From JAYUDN01 sp043769645 (GTDB taxonomy: Bacteria; Patescibacteriota; Gracilibacteria; BD1-5; UBA2023), in assembly GCA_043769645.1 (NCBI GenBank), contig JAYVJC010000053.1:1-16172 (forward strand): 16,172 nt of DNA, written 5' to 3'. Both the position numbers and the translations under genes were made by a program. Positions 1 to 7,634 of the stretch are shown here, piece after piece. The notes beneath the pieces were generated by a model. It had not been told where the DNA came from. It ran no database searches and was given only the letters and a program-made list of their open reading frames with translations. Positions within the stretch are counted from its first letter, which is position 1, and each line of letters begins with the position of its first letter.

Positions 1-2
1 TA

Positions 3-179
3 CTCAAAGAAGGTGAAAATGCAGGATACCCTGATTTACAAAAGAACCCCCCTGTCTCCTCCGTCGACATCCCCCCTTCAAAGGGGGGTCTGAGAAAGAC
101 GATGATTACAACGTATTCACTCGAACGACCAGAGAGAGTATATTGTGAGGAGTGTTATCTGAGGGAAGTGATGGGGTAG
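3..179 (+). CDS. Unidentified protein, C-terminal fragment with CxxC pair
   Basis: The reading frame is open from the window edge and ends at TAG 177-179, giving the last 58 residues of a protein whose start lies outside. I do not recognise the family. The end reads ERPERVYCEECYLREVMG; the CEEC pair followed by Tyr looks like one half of a zinc ribbon, but the partner cysteines, if any, are upstream. A GC-rich palindromic repeat (about 46-90) sits inside the frame and encodes the low-complexity stretch NPPVSSVDIPPSKGG, so a mobile repeat seems to have been accommodated in coding sequence. The frame contains no TGA. It converges on lgt, with a hairpin between the two stops, which supports it being a real gene end. 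Alternatively it is a chance open frame; the zinc-ribbon reading is inference. Confidence 0.45.
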   Translation, partial: LKEGENAGYPDLQKNPPVSSVDIPPSKGGLRKTMITTYSLERPERVYCEECYLREVMG

Positions 180-183
180 AGTA

Positions 184-208
184 CTTATTACAGAGCTCTT
201 GTAATAAG
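184..208. terminator. Hairpin between convergent genes, likely bidirectional terminator
   Basis: A perfect 9-bp inverted repeat, CTTATTACA (184-192) and TGTAATAAG (200-208), encloses the loop GAGCTCT. It lies 4 bases after the TAG of the left-edge gene and 27 bases past the TAA of lgt on the other strand, the expected place for a shared terminator. No U-tract follows directly on either strand; a run of T occurs only at 232-237 on the plus strand. The structure is seen; the termination role is inferred. Confidence 0.5.
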
Positions 209-235
209 CCATAGTAGAAGATGAATAGTACTTTT

Positions 236-1009
236 TTATCCTGGTAAACCCTCTTGTTTCAGTTTATTATTTCTTCCAAGAATCCATACTCATACTCCAC
301 CAAGTATCATAGGAATTGTCAGCATCATACCGAGAGTCACCCAACTCGTTCAGAAGAGATAACCAACTTGGATATCAGGAAGTCTCGTGAGTTCAGCAAG
401 AAGACGAAAAATGCCATATCCTATAAGGAAAACAGCGCTCACTTGACCCATAAATCTCCTGTGAGTATAGGTATACCAGAGCAGGATTCAGAGACAGACT
501 CCTTCAAGTGCTGACTCGAGAAGCGGTGTAGGAAAGTGAGATATCCCATTTTGGATCATCGCGAATGGACCACTATACCCAGGGAAACCGATAAGCTCTC
601 CATTGATAAAGTTCCCTATCCTTCCAGCTCAGAGTCCTATGGGGAGTATACTCGTCACCTCATCACCTACAAGAAATATAGATTTTTTATACTTCCAAGA
701 GAAGTATACTATAGCCAGTATCACACCGATAACTCATCCATGAAAGCTCATTCATCACTTCCAAGGCATGAGTATTTCAATCGGATGATCAAGAAAGTAG
801 GGGAGATTATAAAAAATAACATACCCGAATCTTCATCCAAGCACTACCCCGAGAAATACATAGAAAAGAAGCCTATCAATTTCTACTTCAGTAAACTTTT
901 TGTTATACTTTACGATATGATAACCTCATATAAACCCTATCGCATACATCAAACCATACCAAGTAGGAGCAATCGTAAGAGAAAATATATGAAGTTCGAA
1001 AATAGTCAT
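236..1009 (-). CDS. lgt: Prolipoprotein diacylglyceryl transferase (Lgt)
   Basis: Lgt moves a diacylglyceryl group from phosphatidylglycerol onto the lipobox cysteine of prelipoproteins in the cytoplasmic membrane, the first step of lipoprotein maturation. With TGA read as Gly the frame runs ATG to TAA and gives 257 residues, near the family norm. Family motifs appear in order: PTWYGLMYAIGF near 15-26, GGRFGYVIFYN at 58-68, MSFHGGVIG at 87-95 (the conserved HGG), GAGRIGNFINGELIG at 127-141 (signature Arg130, Asn and Glu), PTPLLESALEG at 160-170, RLLAELTRLPD at 202-212, and the last membrane segment with TLGMMLTIPMILGG. Nine Gly are encoded by TGA (28, 59, 85, 86, 92, 127, 174, 220, 240), including one in HGG and one in the signature loop. 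TAG lies just upstream of the ATG in frame, which fixes the start. AGGA is only about 1 base from the ATG, too close for a normal ribosome site. The LemA-like gene lies upstream on the same strand, 156 bases away. Confidence 0.95.
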
Positions 1010-1165
1010 ATCCTAGGAAGTGAAAGATAAATCTAAATTAGAAAAAATTTCTATGGTTTCAAAAGATAGGTCGCGTATTTTTTACTCGTACTATCGTGAA
1101 ATTGTAGAATCTTATGATGCAGGAGTAATTATTTTGGTATGATACCTTGAACGTGGTCATAGAAT

Positions 1166-1693
1166 CTATATATTTCGCATGGTATCTCCCGGAAGAAAAT
1201 ATCAGATAATAGTAAGATTTTTGATATCGATAAAGTGATTGTACCTATCGATGGCATCATTGACCGAACCAAAGTATTTTTTCATGTGACGCTCATATTT
1301 GAGGAAAAAATCCCGCATATAGAGAAAGTACTCCTTTTTTTGGATTTCGGGGATTCGGGCTGAGAGTTTCATCAAGAACTCGAATTCTCTCTGGACCAAG
1401 AGGTTACTCCCGAGGATATCGTAGATACTCGTATTGGTAGCTATGATAGCATCTCGATGGAGTCGAATCAGAGAATCAAATACCCTTTCATCTGCAACAT
1501 AGGGTCGGATTGTTTCGATAATTGCCGGGATTTTTCCTATTTTCTCTATATAGAGTCCGATAAGATAGTTCTCGTGTTTTTTTACTTGTCTCGTAAAATA
1601 GAAAAAAGCCCCAGTATAGAGAATTCCTAGGAAGAGAAGAAACAGACTAATATAAAACATAATGGAAATAGTTTCGATAGCATCGATGATCAT
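1166..1693 (-). CDS. LemA-like membrane-anchored helical protein
   Basis: A 175-residue protein with one N-terminal membrane segment (about 10-33, MFYISLFLLFLGILYTGAFF) followed by a charged, almost wholly helical domain. The pattern fits the LemA family: KIPAIIETIRPYV resembles the family's IPNLV-type segment, LSARIPEIQKKEYFLYMRDF resembles its YPDLKAN..F..LQ block, and FGSVNDAIDRYNHFI resembles its R..YN.AV..YN..I end. Length fits LemA (roughly 180 residues). The match is by eye and partial: typical LemA starts this domain with a clearer YN motif, and the FP motif after the last helix is missing. The apparent stop at 1202-1204 is TGA, read here as Gly164; the frame then adds 11 residues and ends at TAG 1166-1168. 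The first ATG is chosen because it sits directly before the membrane segment; Met12 is an alternative. LemA's molecular function is not established, and I infer none. Confidence 0.5.
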
Positions 1694-1988
1694 CTATATT
1701 CTAATCACTATTCTATTATTTTCAAGGAGATTATCTGATAGATGCTTAAGTAATGACAACCCGAGATGTACTGAAGGTAATTGCATTTGTAAAAAATATG
1801 GATTTCCCTAAAATATATTTGTATTTTAATATATGTATCTCGTCATGACTCCTGAGTATTCCAAAAGATTGCAAACATATCTTAAGCTTTCCCAAGTGAA
1901 ATAAGGCTCATTATATTCTCTACTGTCTCTCCTCTAACATTTCGCTTATACTCTTTCTTTATTAGTCTCTCTCTTTTCCCTTTCCCCC
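1694..1988. promoter_or_regulatory. Divergent intergenic region with likely promoters
   Basis: This spacer separates the LemA-like gene (minus) from the sugar transferase gene (plus), so it should hold promoters for both. It has an AT-rich core at about 1796-1835. A weak plus-strand candidate is TTCCCA (1889-1894), 17 bases, then TATATT (1912-1917), which would give a leader of about 65 bases. The leader before the ATG at 1989 is almost pure pyrimidine (about 1920-1988) and has no Shine-Dalgarno sequence. Short frames occur on both strands (up to about 50 codons with TGA=Gly) but none looks like a protein. Confidence 0.3.
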
Positions 1989-3416
1989 ATGTATCGTTCG
2001 AGAATCCTCTACTCTCTCATCAAAATCCCCTCTGACTTCTTGATTGTTCTCGGAGGATTTCTTCTTGCGGGATTCGTACGATCAAGGACTGATCTTATCC
2101 CCAGTATCCAGCTTCCGATCCAAACCATTCCTGAAAATGAGCTCATCGGCTTCGCTCTTCTCGGTGCGATACTCTGGATGTTTCTTTTTTCTCTCCAGGG
2201 ACTCTACCAAAAAACACCTGATACTCCCCTCTCAGAAGAAATTTTTATAACGATTCGAGAGGCTCTCAGTTGGTTCATTTTTTTTATCGGAATCGTTTAC
2301 CTAGGATCAGGATTTATCTTCAAGACGGAAATCCCTCGACTCATCATATTTTTTGCTTATATATTTTCTACGGTAGGATCTATTTTTCTTCGAATCCTCA
2401 TATGGTTAATCTATGTAACCCTCTCCAGGTATAAACTCATCCCAAAACAAAAGATACTCATTGTAGGAAGCTCGAAAGAAACACTGTACAAAGATTCTTG
2501 GTGTACACACTATGAGCACATAGAAGAAGAGGGAAATACAGAAAAAATAGAAAAACTCATTCGAGATCGAAGTATTGATACCCTCTTTTATCTTGGTGAA
2601 AAACGAAATGCTCCATTCACTCTTTCTATCATAGAGCTTTGTAAGATATATGGTATACGATTTGCGTACCCAAAGATCGAGTGAGGTACCGCGCATATCC
2701 CTCAGCGCGAGACAACCATAGGGGGTACTTCAGTTATGGAAGCTTCTTCAGTCACGATCGAACCCTTCGAACGAGTTATAAAACGAGCAATAGATACTAT
2801 TTTTTCCCTTATCGGTCTCATCATTCTTTCTCCACTCTTAGTCCTCATCGCGCTTCTTATACAACTCGAGGATCCTTCCTGACCCATAATATACAAAAAT
2901 CGTCGAGTCGGTATGTGAGGAAGAGAGTTTTTTCTCTATAAGTTTAGATATATGTACTGGAAGTATTCTATAAAAGATAGCTACGGGATAAGTGAAAAAG
3001 AAGATAGTGCCCTCAGGTATGAAGAAAAGCTTAAGTGAGAGAAAAATACTCGCAGATGACCCGTGTATAAGATAGAAAATGATCCCAGAAAAACCTATGT
3101 CGGGAGGATTATCGAAAAACTCTCCCTCGATGAACTCCCACAACTTTTCAATGTCCTGATTGGCAATATGTCCCTTGTATGACCTCGTCCCCATCAGCCT
3201 CGTGAAGTCGCTGGATACGAGGAATACCAGTATCAAGTCCTGACTATCAAACCAGGTATCACTGGTATGGCACAAACACACGGAAGGGAGCAGAATAACT
3301 TCGAAGATGAGGTAGCCCTCGATACCTACTATATCGAGCACTACTCACTGGGTCTTGATGTCATCATCCTCTTCAGGACCATTGGAGTCGTTTTCTCTCG
3401 AGCATTTGGAAGGTAA
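1989..3416 (+). CDS. Polyisoprenyl-phosphate sugar-1-phosphate transferase (WcaJ/WbaP type)
   Basis: Enzymes of this family transfer a sugar-1-phosphate from a nucleotide sugar to undecaprenyl phosphate in the membrane, the first step of capsule, exopolysaccharide or O-antigen-like glycan assembly. The 475-residue product has the large-family layout: four N-terminal membrane segments (about 17-30, 52-73, 92-111, 118-145), a Rossmann-like middle domain beginning QKILIVGSS (about 153-161), a membrane hairpin helix (about 273-296) and the C-terminal catalytic domain. That domain shows GPIIYKNRRVG (298-308), LYKFR, the catalytic Asp-Glu in SLDELPQLFNV, NMSLVGPRP with Gly398, and KPGITGMAQ. Six Gly come from TGA (residues 232, 298, 310, 350, 357, 398), among them the family-conserved glycines of GPIIYKN and GPRP; under the standard code the catalytic domain would be lost. 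The stop is TAA 3414-3416. The sugar substrate cannot be told. No glycosyltransferase genes flank it, so the rest of the pathway must lie elsewhere. Confidence 0.93.
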
Positions 3417-3655
3417 TTCGCGGTATTGGTTTGAGTTGGGTAATGAGAAAGATATTGAAAAAATATGTATAAGGAGGGAGGCGGAAGTTTCCTATGTAAA
3501 ACATGATAATTTACTGGACTTATAGCCAATAAGAGATATATTTATGAGCGAAAAAGTGCTTATCAGACACTTTTATATCAAAATCCAGGAATCCTAGAAA
3601 AGTCTCAGAAAAATTGGGATTCCTCCCAAGTCCTTGTAAGCTATCACCCATGCTG

Positions 3656-3745
3656 TGTCATCCCGAGGTACTCGAGGGATCTCTTTGATTCTTCCAGCAG
3701 GGTTCTCAAGTGAAAAGGGATTCCTCCACTTCGGTCGGAATGACA
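3656..3745 (+). repeat. 90-bp dispersed inverted-repeat element, copy 1
   Basis: The element starts TGTCATCCCGAGG and ends TCGGTCGGAATGACA, so its ends are inverted copies (TGTCATYCCGA). It contains CTCGAGGGATCTCTTTGATT. The same layout in the opposite orientation occurs at 7429-7519 and 14249-14340. There is no coding capacity, as expected of a MITE- or REP-like element. No clear target duplication flanks this copy. Confidence 0.75.
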
Positions 3746-3830
3746 ACCTTCAACTCTAAAACTATAATACTCATTCACAATGCAAAGCGATTTCTCCATT
3801 TCATCTTTCATTCCTTTTCAGCTTTTCTTT

Positions 3831-3860
3831 ACCCCCCTGCCCCCATTGGAAGGGGGATTT
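3831..3860 (+). repeat. C-rich palindromic repeat, copy
   Basis: ACCCCCCTGCCCCCATTGG followed by AAGGGGGATTT. The core CCCCCATTGGAAGGGGG folds back on itself. The same phrase occurs in reverse orientation at 6981-7010, 7187-7220 and 7281-7310, and a variant is at about 46-90. Confidence 0.7.
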
Positions 3861-4013
3861 AGAATCATTCCATCGTTTCTCCCTTTCTACTCTTCTACTT
3901 CCCCATAACCCTAAACTGGAAACACTCAACTGACTATCCTAAACTGCCAACCAGCTCACCAGCAACCCTAAACCCTAAGCTCTAAATCCTCATCTCCCCT
4001 TTCCCTCATTTCG

Positions 4014-4077
4014 ATCGTCTCTACCAAGCCTTCTCACCTTCCCATCGTTTCTACCTTTCCATCATTTCTATCCCATC
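4014..4077 (-). repeat. 9-bp-periodic purine/pyrimidine tract before valS
   Basis: Read on the minus strand this is a string of units such as GGTAGAAAC, GATGGGAAG, GTGAGAAGG and GGTAGAGAC, with a period of about 9 bases. Close relatives are at 6950-6976, 7226-7243 and 14172-14197. It lies directly before the valS start, so on the plus strand it forms a pyrimidine-rich leader. Confidence 0.55.
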
Positions 4078-4102
4078 TCACCTACTTCCTACTCCCCTTC
4101 CC

Positions 4103-6919
4103 ATGGACTTCCCGAAAGCATATACCCCGAAAGACTTTGAAAATAAACTCTACGATGAGTGGAAAAAATCTCACTGTTTCGAACCGGTTGAACCGAGTAC
4201 AACAGGCAAAACGTTTTATCTACCGATTCCCCCACCGAACGTCACGGGGAAACTCCACATCGGTCACGCGCTCATGCTTGCCTTAGAAGATATCATGACT
4301 CGCTATCATCGTATGAATGGAGACAGTACGCTCTGGCTTCCGGGAACTGATCATGCCGGGATATCGACACAGGCTCGGGTAGAAGAGAAACTCCTCAAGC
4401 TCGGAACGCCTCGTAAGGAGATCGGACGTGAGGCTTTTATCCTGGCCTGTAAAGAGTGGGTCAGTGAATATGGTGGACATATACAAGGGCAAGTAGGGAA
4501 AATGGGAGCCTCCGTCGACTGGTCAAAAGAACGATATACCTTCGATGACAAGTCCAATGCCCTCGTAGAAGATATATTCGTCGATCTCTACAACAAGTGA
4601 CTCATATACCGTGGAGAGTATATGGTAAACTACTCCCCTGCTCTTGACTCAGTGATCTCTGATATCGAAGTCGAGCATAGAGAAGTAGAAGAAAAAATGT
4701 ACTACATCAACTATTTTGTATCCGGCACAGATAATGAGCTCACCGTCGCGACGACTCGACCAGAAACGATGCTCGCCGACCTCGCCGTTGCGGTCCATCC
4801 GAAGGATAAGCGCTATAAGAAAATGATAGGAAAATCGGTTATCCTTCCCATCATCAACAAGGAAATCCCGATCATCGGGGATGAGATGGTCGATATGGAA
4901 TTCGGAACTGGTGTCGTAAAAATCACGCCCGCCCATGATGGAGCGGACTTCGAGACCGCGAAGCGACATGGGATTCGTACGGACTTTCGAGTCCTCGATA
5001 AGAAAGGCTATATGACTGAGGAGGCAGGTATGTTTGTCGGACAGTATGGACCGGGAGAAGCGAGGGAAAATATTGTCGAGCTTCTCAGATCTAAGGGAAA
5101 TCTTGTCAAAGTCGAGCCCTATACTCATACCGTGGGATTCTGCAGTCGCGGAAAGTGCCGCATCGAGTCGGTCATCTCAACACAGTGGTTCGTCCGAGCC
5201 TCCAAAATGGCAGAGAAAGTCATCACTGGATATAAGAATGATGAGTTCGAAATCATCCCTTCCCGGTTTGAGAAAACATTTGAAGACTGGATCTACAACC
5301 TCAGAGACTGGTGTATCTCTCGACAACTCTGGTGGGGACATCAGATACCAGCGTATTTTGATACGCAGACAGGAGAACTCCTGGGGGTAACCCGAGATCC
5401 AACTGATATCTATCTCCTGCAATGTGAAAGATATAAAATTACTCCGAATCCTCAATTATTAGAGGTACTGAAAACTTCTCAAAAGCGAAGGAATTCGGAT
5501 GAAGTGTGAGTACCGCAGTGAGCTGTACCTGGTAGTACAGCGAACGTGGAAACGGAACACTGAATTCGAAGTACGAGTTTTTCAGAAGTTTTCCTCAGAA
5601 GGGATGAGGATGTGTTGGATACTTGGTTCAGTAGTGCCCTCTGGCCCTTCTCAGTGCTCGACTGGAAGATCGATGATCCTGGTACATTTTTCAAGAAATA
5701 CTATCCAGCAAATGTCCTCGAAACCGGGCATGATATCCTCTTCTTCTGGGTGATCCGTATGCTCCTCATGGGATATGAATTCACGGGGCAGGCTCCATTT
5801 ACGACGATCTATCTCCATGGACTGGTACTCAATGAAAAGGGGCAGAAAATGAGTAAAAGTTCCGGTGATATTATCGACCCACTGACCGTGATCGAAGAGT
5901 ACTCAGCGGATGCCCTGCGCCTCGGACTCACGATCGGCAATACGCCGGGGAATAATATGAATTTTTCCCTTCAGAGCGTCGAAGAGTATTCGCTCTTTCT
6001 CAACAAACTCTGGAATATCGCACGATTTGTCTCGATGAATGTCGGACCGATTACCTCGACGGATACGGAGCTCATGAAACTCATATCGAAAAATAAAAAA
6101 AATCTCCTGCCGTATGAACGATGGATTCTTTCGAGGCTTTCCGGTCTCATCGACCGTTCGACGGAAGGGATGGAAAAATATAGCTTCTCGGTCACTGGCG
6201 GAGAACTCATGACCTTCATACGCGATGAATTCGCAGACTTCGTCATCGAAGCCTACAAGCTCGAGAAGGATCGAAGTACTCTCGGCAAAGAAGTCATCTC
6301 CTATGTGCTCCTGACGCTTCTCAAGCTCGCTCATCCCTATATCCCATTTATTACCGAGGCTCTCTATCAACAGGTAACCGATCGAGAGAAAATCACCGAA
6401 TTCTTGATGATGAGTTCGTGGCCAGATAATCTCTGGAAACGTGACGAAGCTATTGAAGCAGAAATGGTAATTCTCTTCGATCTCGTGAGAACGATCCGAA
6501 ATCTCAGATCCGAAGCCAAGGTGAGCCCTGGGGAATTTCGTGAAGTCTACCTTCTCGGAAGTATCGGAACGATCGTGGAGGAAAATATCGCTCTTCTCTC
6601 TGGACTTACACGTACGAGTACGATCTCGCTCAGAGAAAAACCAGTCGACGGTTCGAGATTTGCCTTCGCCATCACGAGAGGGATCGATGTCTACGTCGAT
6701 GCGGCGATCGATGAAGGGAAGATCGAAGAAGAAAAAGCCCGACTCATTGCTGAAATCCAGGATAAGAAAAGTTATCTCAGGACCCTCTGAGAAAAACTCA
6801 TGAACAATAACTTCGTGAGCAATGCCCCGGAAAAGGTCGTACGTGCCGAGATGGAGAAACAAAAATCTTCGAAAGAACAACTCCAAAAACTCGAAGCGAA
6901 ATATAAGGCACTAGGATAG
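4103..6919 (+). CDS. valS: Valyl-tRNA synthetase
   Basis: ValRS charges tRNA-Val with valine in the cytoplasm and hydrolyses mischarged threonine. With TGA as Gly the frame is open from ATG to TAG 6917-6919 and gives 938 residues, within or slightly above the usual bacterial size. Landmarks in order: HIGH at 52-55 in PPNVTGKLHIGHAL, GTDHAG at 81-86, editing-domain TTRPET at 217-222 and GTGVVKITPAHDG near 268-280, SRQLWWGHQIPAYF near 406-418, DVLDTWFSSALWPFS near 502-516, KMSKS at 582-586, the anticodon-binding helical domain, and a C-terminal coiled-coil arm whose start reads LGEKLMNNNFVSNAPEKVV. In-frame TGA codons fall at residues 166, 469, 473, 487 and 896; 166 gives NKGLIYRGEYMVN, where the family has Gly. 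Residues about 450-495 look like an extra segment compared with relatives. The leader is pyrimidine-rich with no Shine-Dalgarno sequence. Confidence 0.97.
5491..5575 (+). repeat. Palindrome-bearing extra segment inside valS
   Basis: Between the WWGHQIPAYF and DVLDTWF blocks the protein is about 30-40 residues longer than I expect. This stretch begins and ends near copies of GAATTCG (5491-5497 and 5562-5568) and contains a perfect 7-bp stem, GCTGTAC (5522-5528) and GTACAGC (5535-5541). Three of the gene's five TGA codons are here (5507, 5519, 5561). It looks like a small palindromic element taken in frame into the gene, as known for Rickettsia palindromic elements. It could instead be a lineage-specific loop. 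Confidence 0.4.
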
Positions 6920-6922
6920 TGG

Positions 6923-6976
6923 GGCGATTGAGGCGATTGAGGCGATGGAACGGTAGAGACGGTAGAAACGGGGAGT
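6923..6976 (+). repeat. 9-bp tandem repeat directly after valS
   Basis: Six consecutive 9-base units: GGCGATTGA twice, GGCGATGGA, ACGGTAGAG, ACGGTAGAA and ACGGGGAGT. It starts 3 bases after the valS stop. The second unit type recurs in other spacers of the window. Confidence 0.8.
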
Positions 6977-6980
6977 AAAA

Positions 6981-7010
6981 ATCCCCCTTTCAAGGGGGGC
7001 AGGGGGGTAA
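6981..7010 (-). repeat. C-rich palindromic repeat, copy
   Basis: ATCCCCCTTTCAAGGGGGG followed by CAGGGGGGTAA. This is the reverse-orientation counterpart of 3831-3860; CCCCCTTTCAAGGGGG forms a hairpin. Confidence 0.75.
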
Positions 7011-7094
7011 TGGTTGCTACTAGCAAGGAGACGAAAGACAATGGAATTATAGAGAAGATAGAAACGAAAAGAAGTAGACTGATGAGAGTTCGGA

Positions 7095-7147
7095 TTCTCC
7101 CTTGATAAAGAGCCTGTCCTGAGTTTGTCGAAGGAGGGTTAGGGAGA
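7095..7147 (-). repeat. Composite repeat containing a widely seen phrase
   Basis: The outer part, TCTCCCTTGATAAAGAG and AGGAGGGTTAGGGAGATTT, resembles the C-rich palindromic family. Nested in it at about 7110-7134 is AGCCTGTCCTGAGTTTGTCG plus AAGGA. From memory, a nearly identical phrase is dispersed through many unrelated bacterial genomes; I could not search for it here. Confidence 0.55.
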
Positions 7148-7186
7148 TTTTTCAGTTGAAAATGACTGGAAGCAGAAGAAACTCCT

Positions 7187-7220
7187 ACTCCCTTTTTTTC
7201 TTCAAGGGAGGCGGGGGTAA
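7187..7220 (-). repeat. C-rich palindromic repeat, diverged copy
   Basis: CTCCCTTTTTTTCTTCAAGG followed by GAGGCGGGGGTAA. The layout is that of 6981-7010 with a longer T-rich loop. Confidence 0.6.
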
Positions 7221-7225
7221 TACTT

Positions 7226-7243
7226 GGTAGAGACGGTAGAGAC
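7226..7243 (+). repeat. 9-bp tandem, two exact units
   Basis: GGTAGAGAC occurs twice head to tail, then continues as GAAAAGAAG. The unit is also found at 14172-14180 and 14189-14197. Confidence 0.6.
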
Positions 7244-7280
7244 GAAAAGAAGCAAGTAGATGGTAGCAGATAGGAGTCAG

Positions 7281-7310
7281 AAACTTCCTTCCAAGGGGGA
7301 AGGGGGTAAT
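7281..7310 (-). repeat. C-rich palindromic repeat, copy
   Basis: AAACTTCCTTCCAAGGGGG followed by AAGGGGGTAAT. It is the third member of the family in this spacer and again ends in GGGGGTAAT. Confidence 0.6.
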
Positions 7311-7359
7311 GGCTTGTCATTAAGCGGAGTGAAGTGCAGGAATATTTTTTGTGTGTTTA

Positions 7360-7422
7360 TCATTCCCGTGAAAACGGGAATCCAGTAAAAGAAACTGGAT
7401 CCCCGCATACGCGAGGATGACA
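7360..7422. repeat. 63-bp double-hairpin dispersed repeat
   Basis: It opens TCATTCCCGTGAAAACGGGA and closes GCGAGGATGACA, with ATCCAGT and ACTGGAT in the middle as an inner inverted repeat. CCCGTGAAAACGGG is a small hairpin by itself. From memory, this strongly resembles the GTCATTCCCGC...GCGGGGATGAC intergenic repeats of Rickettsia and many Proteobacteria. It sits seven bases from the 91-bp element. Confidence 0.65.
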
Positions 7423-7428
7423 AAACAG

Positions 7429-7519
7429 TGTCATCCCGACCAGAGTGGAGGAATTCCTTTTTAAAAAGAATAAAACTGTTAAGGGATCAAAGGGATCCCT
7501 CGAGTGCCTCAGGATGACA
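7429..7519 (-). repeat. 91-bp dispersed inverted-repeat element, copy 2
   Basis: It opens TGTCATCCCGACCAGAGTGG and closes CTCGAGTGCCTCAGGATGACA, the reverse orientation of copy 1. The internal phrase ATCAAAGGGATCCCTCGAG matches copy 3 exactly. CAG flanks both sides (7426-7428 and 7520-7522), a possible 3-bp target duplication. Confidence 0.78.
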
Positions 7520-7542
7520 CAGTATGGAAAGAGAAGCTAGTT

Positions 7543-7569
7543 TATCATTCCGATCGAAGCGACGGGAGG
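7543..7569 (-). repeat. Half copy of the inverted-repeat element
   Basis: ATCATTCCGATCGAAGCGAC followed by GGGAGG resembles one end of the 90-bp element (TCATTCCGACCGAAGTGG in the reverse of copy 1). No matching second end follows. Confidence 0.45.
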
Positions 7570-7634
7570 CCGTAAAGTAATGGTGACTCTAAGGATTTTA
7601 TATTGATAAAAAATCATCAGATCGAGGAAAAAAC

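Larger units (their letters stand above)
3417..4102. other. Repeat-rich spacer, no gene seen
   Basis: No convincing gene is seen here on either strand with TGA read as Gly. The first part (3417-3655) carries two weak inverted repeats: AAAAGTG (3552-3558) with CACTTTT (3568-3574), and AGGAATCC (3587-3594) with GGATTCCT (3617-3624). Either could end transcription of the sugar transferase gene. From 3656 on it holds a 90-bp inverted repeat, a C-rich palindromic repeat, a short phrase CTAAACTGGAAACACTCAAC (3912-3931) that recurs inverted and slightly changed near 14217-14231, and a 9-bp-periodic tract running up to the valS leader. Confidence 0.7.
6920..7634. other. Repeat mosaic between convergent genes, no gene seen
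   Basis: This spacer lies between valS (plus) and the small secreted protein gene (minus). I see no coding frame in it with TGA as Gly. Almost all of it is assigned to repeats: a 9-bp tandem, three C-rich palindromes, a composite repeat at 7095-7147, a second 9-bp tract, a 63-bp double-hairpin element, a 91-bp inverted-repeat element and a half copy of that element. The stretch from about 7317 to 7359 and the last 60 bases show nothing I recognise. On the minus strand a run of T follows the stop of the secreted gene almost at once. Confidence 0.75.

Noticed and set aside
536..1030. Long plus-strand frame of 164 codons
   Set aside because: It is the exact antisense of lgt, whose conserved motifs are clear on the minus strand with TGA as Gly.
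1020..1322. Plus-strand frame beginning GTG 1020 or ATG 1053, open with TGA as Gly
   Set aside because: Its early part looks protein-like, but over half of it overlaps the LemA-like gene antisense, and no ribosome site or family is seen.
3412..3531. Plus-strand frame after the sugar transferase
   Set aside because: Reads plausibly for about 40 codons but has no ATG start, overlaps the transferase end and resembles no family.
3964..3979. CCCTAAACCCTAA resembling a plant-type telomere repeat
   Set aside because: Only two units, inside a degenerate repeat spacer of a bacterial sequence; coincidence.
4103..6790. valS as a pseudogene or frameshifted gene
   Set aside because: All pieces lie in one frame and are separated only by TGA, which codes Gly here; all catalytic motifs are intact.
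5903..6886. Minus-strand frame of 327 codons opposite valS
   Set aside because: It mirrors the well-conserved C-terminal half of ValRS in antisense; codon bias of the real gene creates the open frame.
6772..7320. Minus-strand frame of 182 codons rich in Pro and Ser
   Set aside because: It runs across the valS end and translates the C-rich and 9-bp repeats, with no protein family features.
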